From Micromussa lordhowensis (taxonomy: Eukaryota > Cnidaria > Anthozoa > Scleractinia > Lobophylliidae): a stretch of 64,000 nt of DNA. A program made the translations under genes and the position numbers. The stretch covers positions 21,829,886-21,893,885 of the forward strand of contig OZ026604.1 in the NCBI GenBank assembly GCA_964020085.1. The letters run 5' to 3'. The notes under the pieces are model-generated. The model saw only the letters and a program-made list of their open reading frames with translations, ran no database searches and had not been told where the DNA came from. Numbering within the stretch: the stretch's first letter is position 1; the number at the start of each line of letters is the position of its first letter. Shown here piece by piece: positions 11,481 through 22,822 of the stretch.

Positions 11481-11760
11481 ATATATGAAAGATCATAAGA
11501 GAAAAGTAAAGACATGAATAGACCTCTTTAGCTTGGGCAGTTTGTTTTCCCATTTCAGACCATGTGATATTCTCCAGAGAATAGTTCTTTTATCCATCTA
11601 AAAGTTATCCATTCATATGCACATGACTATTTAAAAATTTGAAAGCAAGAATTCTCAGGAGTATCATCACATGGTCTGAAATGGGACAACAAACTGCCCA
11701 AGCTAAAGAGCACGGTCTATTGTTATCGCAGTTCGAATATATGATCTTTCATATATTCAC
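11480..11760. repeat. Inverted repeat, arms about 90 bp
   Basis: The arm around 11475-11580 (TATATGAAAGATCATAAGAG, GGGCAGTTTGTTTTCCCATT, CAGACCATGTGATA) is the imperfect reverse complement of 11655-11760. The adjacent tRNA-like sequence at 11800 suggests a SINE-associated foldback. Confidence 0.65.
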
Positions 11761-11799
11761 TTGCATTCCTTACCGTCCACGGTTCAGTACACCAGTTGG

Positions 11800-11865
11800 T
11801 TTGATAGCTCAGTTGATAGAGTACTGCGCCAGTGACGCAGAAGTCAGAGGTTTGATCCTGTTTGT
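11800..11865 (+). mobile_element. tRNA-derived SINE head
   Basis: An A-box-like TAGCTCAGTTGATAGAG and a B-box-like GAGGTTTGATCCTG lie at tRNA spacing. The flanking sequence (TATATGATCTTTCATATATT) resembles the body of the element at 24017-24330. It does not fold as an intact tRNA, so it is called SINE rather than tRNA gene. Confidence 0.6.
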
Positions 11866-12159
11866 TTTTCTTCTTATTATTTCTTATTATTACATTGCTG
11901 CGATATCTTTGCAATGAAGGCTTTCTGTCGAGGAGCTCTTGGCTAATAGTTGCGCGTTGAAATGCTGTCTTCTAGAAAGCCCGAGAACGAAGCTTGTATG
12001 CACTTTTATGTAACATAAATTTTCTAAGAGTAACTTTCCGTCCATAGGTCCGAGACATTCACTCTCTATTGCCTTTCTTCTCCAACACTAGATTTTCCCG
12101 TAGCGAAATGCCCAAAACTGTTATTTATGGCCATTTTCAATAATATGGAGTACTTGGAG

Positions 12160-12563
12160 CTTTAAGGCTGGGGTAAACATGAATAGGTGTGAAATTTGAA
12201 GTGATATAAAAAAGGAAATTGTTAGGTTTAAGATGGGTTGGAAACACTACCAGACAGAGAGCCCCAGGTTGCTAGGGGACTGTTTGGTATCCGTCTACTA
12301 ATTCTTCACTTCAAATTTCAATTTTCCAAATCCATCAAATCTTCAACATTTCATATTTTCCTCAATTTAACCTATCCTTTGAGAAAAAAACATCTCTTTC
12401 CCAAAATGCCCAAAAATCACCCAAAAATTTACACAAAACCGCCAAACAGTGGTTAATGAGATAAGCAGAGAGATTTAGTGTCGCTTGAAACGTGACTGAG
12501 ATATTGGCAGAAAGGCCGTGTTAAGCAACCTCAAAACAGCCTTCACGTTTACCCCCGCCTTAA
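12160..12563. mobile_element. TTAA-type non-autonomous element, about 0.4 kb
   Basis: The left end (TTAAGGCTGGGGTAAACATG, with a TTTAAGG context) is an inverted repeat of the right end (CACGTTTACCCCCGCCTTAA). TTAA at the ends fits the target-site preference of piggyBac-like or Kolobok-like elements. The left TTAA is embedded in TTTAAGG. Non-coding. Confidence 0.65.
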
Positions 12564-12929
12564 GTATTCTTGCCATGTTATCCTTCTTTGCGTGAAATTA
12601 AATTTTACGTCTAGAAATATATAATTTTGTATGTCATATTTTGACCCTTAAAAGACGTCCCAAACGAGAAATTTAGACCTAGCTTTTCTTAACAATCTCG
12701 GGATTCTGCTCGCTCAATTGCTGTCAATTAGTTTTATCGTAACGTAGTTTACCGCCGTTGTTAAACTACTTCTAAAAAGACTACTTTTTCGTGCCATCTT
12801 TAACTAAAATCCACGTTGAAGATTCTTTTTATCCTCATCTCAAAAACTGTAGAAGAAAGCTCAGAAAGCTGCGTTTAATGAGCCACTTCGCAGAGCGGGG
12901 ATTATTATACTTACAAACCGAGTTTCGAG

Positions 12930-13050
12930 GGCCGTACTGTAAGTTACCGACCGAGTTTTATACCCCATCGATTGATGGACCAAGCTGGAAGCGCGCGGGG
13001 CCATAAATTGAAGGGGAAAAAAGCGAGGATCCGTAACTTACAGTACGGAC
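12930..13050. repeat. Inverted repeat, arms about 20 bp
   Basis: GGGCCGTACTGTAAGTTAC near 12930 is mirrored by GTAACTTACAGTACGGACC near 13030-13048. A shorter related palindrome, GGGCCGTACAGTAAAATACG, follows at 13333. Probably remnants of one foldback family. Confidence 0.6.
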
Positions 13051-13436
13051 CGAGAAAACGAGGCTAGTAAGATATTAATTACATATCTTCTGCGTGTCTG
13101 CGGTTTCGGGAACGATTTCTATTCACGAGGAACGGCTTCAAATTTATGGCGCACATTAAAAGCAAAACGAGTCAATTTCAAATCGTTGTTAAATGACTCC
13201 GAAGTCGTTTGCAGGATTGATACACACTTTTAGAAGTAAAAGAAAGTTTTAAACTTTTACTTGCAATAAAAGTTAAGAACACTTGGCGATAAATCACGAA
13301 ACAATTGGCAATGAAACAGCTTTAATTTCAGCGGGCCGTACAGTAAAATACGGCCCGCTAAATTGACCAATCACAGCACGCGTGCTAACTGAGAGATATA
13401 ATAACGTCTGATAATCGCCCGTGGGTAAACTATATT

Positions 13437-13735
13437 TAGTCGCGTCCACACGTATCCGGATATTTTTGAATCCGCGACGTTTTCTTTCCAGATAGGGCCT
13501 CCGTCCACACACATCCGGCGAATTCGGCAGCGAACACGAATATTTTTTTAATGCGCTCTCCAGAGTACAAAAAAATAAATCTGCAACGAATCCGATAACG
13601 TGTGGACGGTGAATCCGGATACTTTCGAATCCGATGACGTGACAGAATCTTGTCTAGTCTCTTACCGAACAATAAACCAATATGGCGGTACAACGTGTAG
13701 GCCTAGTTTCTCTAGAGTGAATCCGGATACCATCG
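13437..13735. mobile_element. Candidate TIR element with GTCCACAC/ATCCGGAT motifs
   Basis: Sequences CGTCCACACGTATCCGGAT and AACGTGTGGACGGTGAATCC, with ATCCGGATACTTTCGAATCC, are arranged in opposite orientations. This resembles a MITE. Boundaries are uncertain and no ORF is supported. Confidence 0.45.
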
Positions 13736-13775
13736 AATTAAAGAGTAATTCCTCACCTCAGCGCAAATCTATGTT

Positions 13776-14050
13776 CTTTTATATAATAACCAAATCAATG
13801 CGCGCGCTCTGAATTGTCAATCAGCTATGGTTATTGTGCCGGTAAACCCATGAGAAAATCGCGCGTCTTCTGAATTATTATATAAAAGCAATAGACCACA
13901 AGTTTCTATGGGTTATAGGCTGATAAACCACTTGGGATGTTGGTAGAACACTCGACGGCGGCTCGTGATTTACAAATTCTTCTCGTGTTCTACCAACATC
14001 CCGCGTTGTTTATCAGCCTATAACCCATAGAAACTTGTGGTCTATTGCTC
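13776..14050 (-). mobile_element. Repeat family B, copy 2
   Basis: It carries the same blocks as 7844-8139 in rearranged order. The TATATAATAACCAAATCAAT tail comes first, then the hairpin bounded by GCAATAGACCACAAGTTTCT and its reverse complement. It lies about 190 bp upstream of exon 2 of the discoidin gene on the + coordinate side. Confidence 0.75.
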
Positions 14051-14243
14051 AAATAAGGTGATAAAAAATTCGTTTTGTTGGTTATCTTTTCCTTGAAAGT
14101 TATAAAATCTTCAGAACGTCAATCACTCAGCTCTAAAATTATTGGGCATTGAACTTTCATCTTTTCCCATACATGTACTGTAATTTTTGCCGTCATTGCC
14201 CTCAAACAAGATGGCGTCAGAAATCGTGAAAAGGTCTACTAAC

Positions 14244-14378
14244 TTTCAGTTGTTGGAGCAACGGTTGACGTTGAAGCAAAAGTTGTTGTTACAGCTGTTG
14301 TTTGAGGTTTTTTGTACTCTTTAATCTCCTTTTCAATCTCTGTCACTCGAGCTTCGAGCTCTTTAATCAATCCGTACA
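14244..14378 (-). CDS. Secreted discoidin-domain protein, exon 2 (coiled coil and Thr-rich linker)
   Basis: The exon encodes YGLIKELEARVTEIEKEIKE, a short heptad-like coiled coil, then a Thr/Ser/Ala-rich linker (TTAVTTTFASTSTVAPTTES) that resembles an O-glycosylated stalk. The acceptor is TTGCAG and the donor is GTTAGT at 14243. It begins with two bases completing a codon from exon 1 and ends with one base completing a Ser codon in exon 3, so all three exons splice in frame. Confidence 0.72.
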
Positions 14379-14826
14379 CTGCAATGAAATCAAAGCAATA
14401 TTTTAAGTTCCAAGGAATGTGGAGAAATTTGAAAATGGTGTTTTCACTCTGAAAACGCATCCAATGTTTTCCGTCCTCACTAGGCCCGGGAAATTTGAAA
14501 CGCAACAATCACCGATCATTGATTTTAGGTTTGTGTTTAAAAAAACTCGGGCAGGGAAATCACATCATTATCGTGACGTCATCGTTCTCGAAAACGGAGC
14601 TTTTCTAAAACGCTCTTCAAACTGGAGGAACTTGAAAACGCCGGCTTTTCGTTTTTCAACATCAGACACGGTGGTCCTCCAGATTGGGGCTTGGGCATAG
14701 GGTTGACACCTCATCACTATCCCGTAAAAAGCTGAATGTTACATAAATCTATGGCCTGAGGGCACGAAGAGGATTGAGTGAGTAATAATTCACTGTGTTG
14801 GTAATTATGGTTTACACTGTACTTAC

Positions 14827-14998
14827 GTTTGCATTCTTCCTCCAGGCCCAATTCCACCGATTTCTTCTCTCTGGCTGCCAGCTTCTTTAAGATCCCTTCA
14901 TAATTTTCTTTTCCCATAACAGGAATGGGGCTGGCCTCTTCCATCAGGGTAAACAGCAGCATACATGTCACAAAAGCAGTCCTCGGTTGAAAGATCAT
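14827..14998 (-). CDS. Secreted discoidin-domain protein, exon 1 (signal peptide)
   Basis: The ATG at 14996-14998 opens a signal-peptide-like N terminus (a basic residue, then AFVTCMLLFTLMEEASPIP) followed by a charged helix-prone region (GILKKLAAREKKSVELGLEE). The donor is a consensus GTAAGT at 14821-14826. The exon ends one base into a codon, consistent with exon 2. Together exons 1-3 give 205 codons of signal peptide, coiled coil, Thr-rich stalk and discoidin domain. This layout fits an extracellular lectin or adhesion protein; the family is recognised but the specific orthologue is not. The 3' end is unassigned. Confidence 0.7.
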
Positions 14999-15310
14999 TT
15001 CTGCAAGACCTGTAATTTATATTTTCTTTTAATGTTTATATCAAGTGACTGTCTGGCACAGCTAGCCCCTATCCTTGTTATTCCGGCAGGGCGTTGCAAT
15101 ACTCTAACTCCATTCCTGCTTTACCAATTATAATATATAATTCAAAGGCAGGGAAGTTTGCAAATTATGATTGTTGTTATTCTTAAACAATAAATAGCGG
15201 AATTAAGATTTGAGTACGAGAACAATTTTTCTTTTCTAGCCTGCAGGCTCCATATTAATACAGGGGGCAGGTTTCTAAAGAAACTGTGGTGCTACGTCAG
15301 TGGGAGTATT

Positions 15311-15484
15311 ACAAGATAATTTGGTTTTATCAACTGGGTTGATAATGTGAATTGTCCACCGTAAAGAGATTCGGAAGCTGACGTTTCGAGCGTTAGCCCT
15401 TTGTCGGAGCGGAGCGTCAGCTTCCGAATCTCTTTACGGTGGACAATTCACATTATCAACCCAGTTGATAAAACCAAATTATCC
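15311..15484. mobile_element. Long inverted repeat with degenerate hammerhead core
   Basis: Arms of about 70 bp are nearly perfect. The left is ATAATTTGGTTTTATCAACT through GATTCGGAAGCTGACG, and the right is its reverse complement. The centre (minus strand) contains AAAGGGCTAACGCTCGAAAC followed by GTC, resembling the hammerhead core of Penelope-like elements, but the CUGANGA box is altered. A single-arm copy of this repeat interrupts the array at 56785-56945. Confidence 0.72.
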
Positions 15485-15514
15485 ATATTAATACGTCACA
15501 CACCCAGCTTTCCT

Positions 15515-15618
15515 CCAGGCTCTCGGTCAGTGGGGACGATCGCGGGAAGACTCGGGCGACGAACGGGATCTTCTCTACCAGGCTCAGCTCCTCGCCCCTC
15601 CATGACCGAGAGCCTGGA
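15515..15618. repeat. Short inverted repeat
   Basis: CTCCAGGCTCTCGGTCA and TGACCGAGAGCCTGGAG flank about 70 bp that has higher GC than its surroundings. An open frame spans it, but it has no family similarity. Confidence 0.5.
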
Positions 15619-15936
15619 GCAGACTACCCTGACTCTTTCCTCTTTACCCAAAACCGACATGAAGAACGAGGGCTCTGACTGGTTTGAAATTCGTAGCGGA
15701 GGGTCTCTAGTAATGCAACCTGTAAGCATTACACTACTTTTCCTATCACTTGACACTCCAGTTTGATCTGAATTTTATTCCGAATACGAAAACATCTGAA
15801 CAATTTCATCAGTTGTGTCATTTGAGAAATAATTCTTCTTTAGGAGATCTATTAATTGTTGTTTTTGTTGTTGAATGGAATGGACATGGAATGTTCAACG
15901 ACACCGAGTTGTGCAAAGTAAACGAAAAATATTAAC

Positions 15937-16083
15937 CACTTATTAACCGAGAGTGAGGTCTTTACGGGAAAATCTCGGACCGAGACCTTGCCGTATTGAC
16001 CGAGCGATAGCGAGGTCAATACGGCAAGGCCGAGGTTTGGGATTTTCCCATAAAGACCGAACGTTCGAGGTTAATAAGTTGTT
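15937..16083. mobile_element. Hairpin MITE-like element
   Basis: The outer arms CACTTATTAACCGAGAGTGA and their near-complement in TTCGAGGTTAATAAGTT enclose a tighter hairpin with CCTTGCCGTATTGACCGAG. Similar GACCGAGGTC-type hairpins occur at 59435-59590. Confidence 0.65.
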
Positions 16084-16280
16084 TATTGTATATGCCTTTT
16101 TGCTTGGCTTTTGCAGGCCCGTGATCGGCCCGTGGGCATTACGGGAGAATAATGCCCTAGTATTAGCCAATCAGAGCACGCGTTAGATCGGCTACAAACC
16201 CAAGTCACGTAATAAGGTAAAATAATAAATTAATAAATACGTACAAAAACATGTTTCTAGCAGGTACAAAACATATATTC

Positions 16281-16428
16281 TGAAGACATGATTGATAATC
16301 GCAGTTATATACACAAGTTTTAAAGCAGTTGTAAAATTAAAACCTGAAAAAATCCCTTTCAAGCCTTAACTTTAATTTCACAACTGCTTAAGTTGTGTGT
16401 ATAACTGCGATGATCAATCATGTCTTCA
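16281..16428. mobile_element. Hairpin element, arms about 30 bp
   Basis: GAAGACATGATTGATAATCG plus CAGTTATATACACAA is mirrored by TTGTGTGTATAACTGCGATG plus ATCAATCATGTCTTC. The outermost sequence matches the start of the SINE-like element at 24017. Confidence 0.7.
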
Positions 16429-17143
16429 TATGTTTCTCCGCACTGAGTTCAGATATATATAAGATCTTTCGTATATTGACTTATATATTCTGTTTCATTT
16501 TCTTGTAGAACGATGTAAATCGTTTCAACTAAAAACTATTTCCACTAAAAACTATTTATGAAACGATCAGGAGTTAATTGAATGTGACTGATGACGTGTG
16601 AAAATTCTGAATCATGGCTGATTGTGGGCGCTTTTTATGCCACGAAAAGTTTCCGAAACTTATAAAATTTCCTTGGACAGTTCCCTGAAAACGGAAAGTT
16701 GTTGAATCTCCGAATTATGAAGCATTCAACCGAAACTCCGATAAGAAATTTCCCAACTGATTCGGGTATACTGGAAATTTCTGGAAATTTAAACCGGAAT
16801 TTAGTGTCAAGTGTAAAGAGGCCCCAGCTGTCCAAACAGCTTTCGACAGATCAAACTCTGACTAAATTTAAAAATTAAAGTTTACTCAGTTTACTGTTAA
16901 TCTTTTGAAACACAATATTTTGTGATGAAATTTGAATTTGTTCTTTGACGTCTAAAAACAAAGTATGTGATTTACATGTAACCGATAGGTGAGAATTGGT
17001 CAAAATGTTAACCATGAATGGCGCCCAGTTTTCTTTTTAACTCGTAGCTGAAATTTGGGATCTCCAAGATTTCCTGCTAGCTTAGAAATGGACGGAATTT
17101 GTAACCAAAAACTGAGAGGTTGCCGCAGCTGCTAAAAAAAGTC

Positions 17144-17426
17144 TGCATGCGAGCCTAATGGCTCATCAGGCCGGAGCTTATCCCGGTTTCAGTAGCATGA
17201 AGCGACTAGGAGTATTTCTACTCCCCCTGGATGGGATGCTAGTCCATCGCAGGGTTACCCCCAGCATAAATTCGCCGGTACCCATTTATACACCTAGGTG
17301 GAGAGAGGCACTGTGAGAGTGAAGTGTCTTGCCCAAAAACACAACACAATGTCCCCGGCCAGGGCTCGAACGCGGAGCGCTCGCTCCGGAGTCGAGCGCA
17401 CTAACCATGAGGCCACCGCGCCCCCA
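17144..17426 (-). mobile_element. SINE family S, copy (minus)
   Basis: The tRNA-like head reads on the minus strand: GGTGGCCTCATGGTTAGTGC as A-box region and GTTCGAGCCCTGGCC as B-box region. The body follows with GGACATTGTGTTGTGTTTTT, ACACTTCACTCTCACAGTG, TATAAATGGGTACCGGCGAA and CATCAGGCCATTAGGCTCG. The same unit occurs at 44608, 49322 and 62238, and in broken form at 23653 and 58398. Confidence 0.85.
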
Positions 17427-17429
17427 CGC

Positions 17430-18000
17430 CTCAACCTCACCTGATAACGAGGTTACAAAACACCCTTTGAAGTACGAGCAAAAAGCCATGTCACTGGATA
17501 GAAACACAGAAGCAAGAGCTGTTGAACAGATGTAACGGTGACGAAAGCACAGAATTCACATTTTTATTTACGCACGTCAGTAAGAAAGTAGGCTACAAAT
17601 TAAATGGCTATTAAGTTTACATCAGCAGCTTACGTTATACTACAGTTTCGACAAAAAAGAAAACTAGACAAGAAAAAACAACAACACACAACACACCTTT
17701 ATTCGCCTAGTACACACGCTGACGCTGATAAAGTTAAAAAAAATAAATAAATAACTTTTCTGTTAGTACTCAATTAAGCCTGGAGCTGAAATAATCCTGG
17801 GATTTTCTAGCCAGTTCTCCAGATTTTTAAGTTTAAAAAGACAACAAGAACACAGGACAAACCAAACAAAAAGAGTGAATAACTCCGTGATTACAAAGAG
17901 CGAATCAAGCTAAATTATTTCTTTGGTTACTTACGTATTTAATCTATCTACATGTTGATTTATTTTCTGGCCAGGGCTAAATATCCATTGCTTTTGAAAA
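17430..18000. other. Intergenic, duplicated sequence block
   Basis: Positions 17465-17580 (GGATAGAAACACAGAAGCAA, ACAGAATTCACATTTTTATT) are diverged copies of sequence at 19827-19915 and 51650-51725. No gene is recognised. Confidence 0.5.
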
Positions 18001-18410
18001 TGATCCTTCTTATTTATTATCCTTTATTATCCTTCTTATTTATTATCTTATTTACGTTCAGTTTCATATTTTTTAAAGCTATTTTGTTAAGGTAACCTTT
18101 AATTTTAGGATGTATTTGGTTTCTTTGCAGTCCTACAAAAACAGCTTTCCAACAATAATAAAGTAATTTAGCATTTAGTTGAAGGGCATTTCTTAGATAG
18201 TATATCAAATATAACATTCTGTAAAGAAAGACGAACCTTTTGATTTGATTAAGATTCAAAATCGTTCCAAAATTGCCTTGAGTAAGGGCAATGGTAAAGG
18301 ATACGGTACAAAGTTTCTGGTTCGGCCTCACAAAAGCTACATACATCGTCTGTTCTGTAACTAATTTTGAATAATTTTTTATTTGTATAGAGTACATTGT
18401 TAAGCACTTT
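18000..18410 (-). mobile_element. L1/Tx1-like LINE, C-terminal zinc-knuckle fragment
   Basis: Minus-strand frames include YRTDDVCSFCEAEPETL followed by YHCPYSRQFW. This is the C-x2-C...H-x4-C motif at the end of L1/Tx1-group reverse transcriptases. After a frame change it continues in a LIYYLRNALQLNAKL..GLQRNQIHPKIKGYLNK-like tail. It is frame-shifted and 5' truncated, hence a dead copy. Confidence 0.7.
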
Positions 18411-18719
18411 ATACTAGACAAATTTCGATTCTGGTAGCCTATAATTCATAATCTCAATTTAATTTTTCCGAACAACAATGTAAACTTGATCAGTTGAGAA
18501 ATTGATATTTACTTAATGATCAGCGCGTTATGAAATTGAAGAGGCATGTGAATTCTGAATCAATGTCGATTTTTTTCAATATCACACGAATTGAAAACCA
18601 TAATCTGAATAAAACCTGGATTTATAGGGCATGGGCTTATATCATTTCAAGTCAGAATCATGACATTCAACCATACAACCGAACATTTTCTACATGAGAT
18701 GAAAATGAACACATCGTTT

Positions 18720-20800
18720 ATGTTCAACATTGACCATAAAAGCTGTAATTTCAAAATGGATGTAATAAAAGCCTAAAGTCACTGGACTGCATTGACTCCA
18801 GTTTAGAAACTACCAGAGCTCACACTATTCTCTTAAAAGGTTTTCAAAGTAATTAAACATAACCCCGACGATAGAATATGAAGGCTTCTTACAGAGAAAG
18901 AGTAGACTCACTTGAAAAAACATGGCAAGGATCGTGTAATCTCATTGATCATTAAGAAATTCTTAGAAATTCCTACCTTTTCTCGATATAAGTGAAGATC
19001 TCCGGCAACAAATGCTGAAGTGCTTTGCGTGGGAAATGACAGGTGATTACGATGAAGTGAGTAATGAGATAATTATGGCATTGGACGTGCGCGAATAATT
19101 ACAATTGATCAGCTGTTTAAACAAGAGATGACCGATCTCTGATATTCTGATTGAAAACTAGATTTAGTTTGATTTTTGCTTTACAATGGATATTCAGAAT
19201 AAACAATGCATTAGGAATCTTAAAGACAAAAGGGAAAACATAAATGTCTCGGCCTAATTTGGACAGAATCCCAGTCATCTATTGCAGGCTCTGTTTTATC
19301 AATCGCACTATTTAACTTATTTCATGGATAGTTTTTGTAAGTTTTAAATGTTAATATTTTGAGTGAAATTTGAGTTGTTCCATACTCTGACGTATAAGTA
19401 ACCCTCGGAAAGTGCCGTTTGAAAAGTAAGCAATAAATATCAAATGCCAAAAAAAAAAAACAGTTCGCCCACGAACTACGTGTGAGATGGCGAGTTGCAG
19501 TCTTACTACAAGTCTTACTACAAGGCCTAGAAAAATGCTCTAACGACGTTCCCAATAATTGCAGTGAAATTTGAATTTCGTTCTTTGGAATATAAAAAAA
19601 AAACAAGTTGGGGTTTAATTGATTGCGAGAATTGGTTAAAATTGCAACTATCAGCTTAAGAATTAAATGGCTCTTTTTCAAACTCAAGTTGAAATTTGAG
19701 ATCTGCAAAATTTACTGATAGTTTAGAAGTGGGCTGAATTTGTAATTATTGTAACCAATACTGGGAACTGAGATATCGCCCAGTACTCAGCTGAAAATTA
19801 TCCGTAAGAAAGTGCATGCAAAAAGCCTTATAACTGGATAGAACCACAGACTTAGCGAGTTTAGAGTTGTTGACGTAATAGTGAAGCGAGCAAAGAGAAT
19901 TTACATTTTTGATAATCGAAAAACAAAGCATGAGTGATGTTCCTTTCTTTTTCTTGCACTGCATGGAGTCTATACGGTCCACTAAATAAAACTATGGACA
20001 TAACTGAACATAGACGATGAGCTTTTTGTATTGCTGACTCATCGTAGAAAATATTGGGTTGCACTGTTGAATGTATTTTTTCATTGTTACGTAACGACTA
20101 AAAACTTAAACACTGAACTGTGATGAAGACCCAGATAAATAGAATAGATGTAACTGAAAGAGCCACTTTTATAATTTATATAGCTCTTAATACACGCTCT
20201 AAAGATGTTCTTAAGTTACCATTTCAAGCCGTTGACGTTTTTAGTAGCTACGTAACAATGAACAAACATTCTACGAAACAACCCTATATTTTCTACGTGA
20301 AATAACAAGCTCATCGTTTACAATTATGTCCATAATAGTACTTGGTCATGGGCCTCTGTAGATTCTTTTAAAAAGTTTTCAAAATAATTGAAGCTTTTCC
20401 AGCGTCTCTCCGCGACGAGCACGTTTTCAGCATGTTCTTATCAATTGGTTCACCTCGGCCCCAACGTTAGAATCAAAATGGGTCTTATGAGAAGAAATAG
20501 TAGATTTACTCGAAGGATCGTGCAAATTGTATTGATCAAGAGAAATTTTTGGAAATTGTTACCTTTCCTGGATATAATCGAAGATCCTTGAAAACACCGA
20601 CAAGCGTTCTTGGTGATAGTTGATTGTATTGAAGTGAATAATAAGATAAGGGGTTATTATGGATTGATGGCATTAGAGGTGGGTGAATAATCAACAGCTA
20701 GTGATCAGCTGTCCAATCAAACAAGAACTAATGCTAATGTTGTGATAGAAAAGTTTGCTTCTCGCTTTACAATGGATAAACGTACAAGAAAATTCACTGA
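18720..20800. repeat. Diverged segmental duplication
   Basis: Block 18720-19215 aligns with 20320-20790. Shared pieces are CCATAA..AGT..T..TCA, AAAGTTTTCAAA.TAATT, AGTAGATT.ACT..A and GGATCGTG.AA, then TACCTTT.CT.GATATAA, GATCAGCTGT and TTTACAATGGAT. Flanking blocks at 16890-17120 and 19340-19770 also match. The order suggests an old tandem duplication of about 1.6-2.4 kb. No conserved ORF survives in both copies. Confidence 0.65.
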
Positions 20801-21529
20801 TGAATTTGAAAAGCGAGTGGAATTTTTTTCGCATTCCTCGTGCAATGCGTGAAGTTAAGTTAGTTAAGTTTCGTGACTGCTTATATGAACAGATTGACGG
20901 AATCTAATATGGCTTACTACTGATGAGGCTAATCCATGTTTTAGCGAAATATATTTTTGTTGTGCCAATCTTACAGTTTTTAAAAAATTTTAAGAGCTAT
21001 TTACAGTGTGTGGAAACAATATCGAGGACAAGATGTTGTTTTTATAATTCGCACGTAGGCATGTATTAATAAAATAAGCAATAAGGTCAGCCTTCTTCAT
21101 TGCAATACGTTTTTTTTCAGAACGTTTCACTGATAGCACCCTAATAGCATGTTAAAAACTCAGAATAGCAACAAGCAAATTGTTTATGTTCAATATGTCC
21201 ATAATAGTATCATAGTCATTGGACTGTAATGAAGAATCTTTGCTGACGTCAATTTTTTTTACATTTTTCCTCATTTACATACGAATTGTCGCAGAGAAGG
21301 CATCACGCTAGACACGAATTAACTACAAATATTTCAAGTGCATATGACCCGAAAAAAGGCTTTCCAAAGTAGAGTAAAATGGCGTTTATCCTTTTGTGAT
21401 ATCTTCTTTCGTTCCAGAGATGAAGCAATGCGATTGAAACTTGGCAGGGATGTTGCACCCTACAAAATGTACCAGATGGTACACGTTTTGATGTTTCTAT
21501 GGCAACATGCTCAGTTCCAGTCTCCTTCC

Positions 21530-21692
21530 CCTTCAAAATCAAATATTACCATTTGTGACTCAACAGGGCAAAATACCTGGTCGTATCTAACACATATGCC
21601 AGACCCACCTTCCACTGGGTCTCCTCTTGAACATTTTTAACTGTATATTTTGCCCGGTGTAGCTACAAATGGTAATATTTGATTTTGAAGAC
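21530..21692. mobile_element. Hairpin MITE-like element
   Basis: CAAAATCAAATATTACCATT near 21535 is mirrored by AATGGTAATATTTGATTTTG near 21668-21687. The inner part also has partially complementary GGGCAAAATA and TATTTTGCCC. Non-coding. Confidence 0.7.
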
Positions 21693-21904
21693 TGAACTGA
21701 ACCAATCTATGTTTCGTGACCATTCTCTATTAATCCTGGCTCACTCTTCTTCGCGGCGTTCCTCGCTCATATTTTAATTTTCCTCCATTCTCTATTCCCG
21801 TCAAGTTCGGCTTCGTGTCCTCCAGAAAAACGCGGGCTGCCCAAAATCGCGCGCAGTATAATGTGCGAACGAGTTCCCGCCAAAAAGTGGCATGTTTCCT
21901 CCGT

Positions 21905-22040
21905 TACCGCAAAATATTGTGATTTGTTAGTGTCTCGCAGACCAATTGTTTGCCTCAGCCTTCGGCTTCGGCAAATAATTGATCTACTCGCCACTGACAA
22001 ATGACAATATTTTGCTCAGCCTCGTTCAATAATAATTATT
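21905..22040. mobile_element. Hairpin element related to 3104-3258
   Basis: GCAAAATATTGTGATTTGTTAG is mirrored by TGACAAATGACAATATTTTGC around a loop with TGCCTCAGCCTTCGGCTTCG. The right outer part ATAATAATTATTG matches the ends of 3104-3258. Confidence 0.6.
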
Positions 22041-22049
22041 GTAACTATC

Positions 22050-22820
22050 ATCAACTTTAATGTATCGTTTGATCAGGGCTGTAACTGAAATTTTGGTTGG
22101 TGCAACTATGAGAGGAGGAGGGGAGGCGTCTCGAGGTAACCCGAACGGTTCCAATGTCAAATGTATTTAGCACTGTTGTACTAATTCGGGACATTGTAAA
22201 TAAATAACAAATAGTTCAAATGGAACACAACTACTACGAATCCAAACTGGTGGGAGGTTGACCAGTTGGCTATTTATTGTTAGGCTTAAAGGTGCCCAAA
22301 ATTGTAGGTTTTGTGCAGTAATCCTCACTAAAAAAAAATTAGACTACTCGCCCTCGTTTTCTATGAGCGATAGTCAGCGAGGCATGGCCGAGTTGACTAT
22401 TCACTCAGTGAAAACTTGGGCTGATGAGATACACCTGGAAAGTATCTGGGATTTGGAATGCGCATCGTCTTGTAGCTGACACGTTAGGGGAATCACGTGG
22501 TATTGGACTTTTTCTGTGAAGAATCCCTCAAGATCACGTGACTCTAGTAATAAACCGACCATACAAACACCATCGATACCAACGTGGTGTCAACTAACGT
22601 TGACATAACAATCAATACTATAGACCCCGCGTTAAGCTTATTTATTAATTTTTGAACATGCACTCATAAGAGGCGTGGCATTTGAACAAAACAAACAGCT
22701 TTCCGAGAGCTCTTACGCAGTGGCTATAATTTGTAGTGTCTTTCGTTTTTGCTTCAAGTTTCTTAAATGTCAAATCATTTCCTGTCTTGTTACCAAAGTG
22801 TCATTAAAGCGCATCGACTC
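22050..22820. other. Intergenic / 3' flank of the APOOL-like gene
   Basis: No coding region is supported. It probably contains the 3' UTR and polyadenylation region of the minus-strand MICOS gene that ends at 22823. Confidence 0.5.
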
Positions 22821-22822
22821 AT

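Noticed and set aside
15401..15766. 121-codon plus-strand frame
   Set aside because: It begins inside the hammerhead-type inverted repeat, overlaps an inverted repeat and an equally long minus-strand frame, and has no family similarity.
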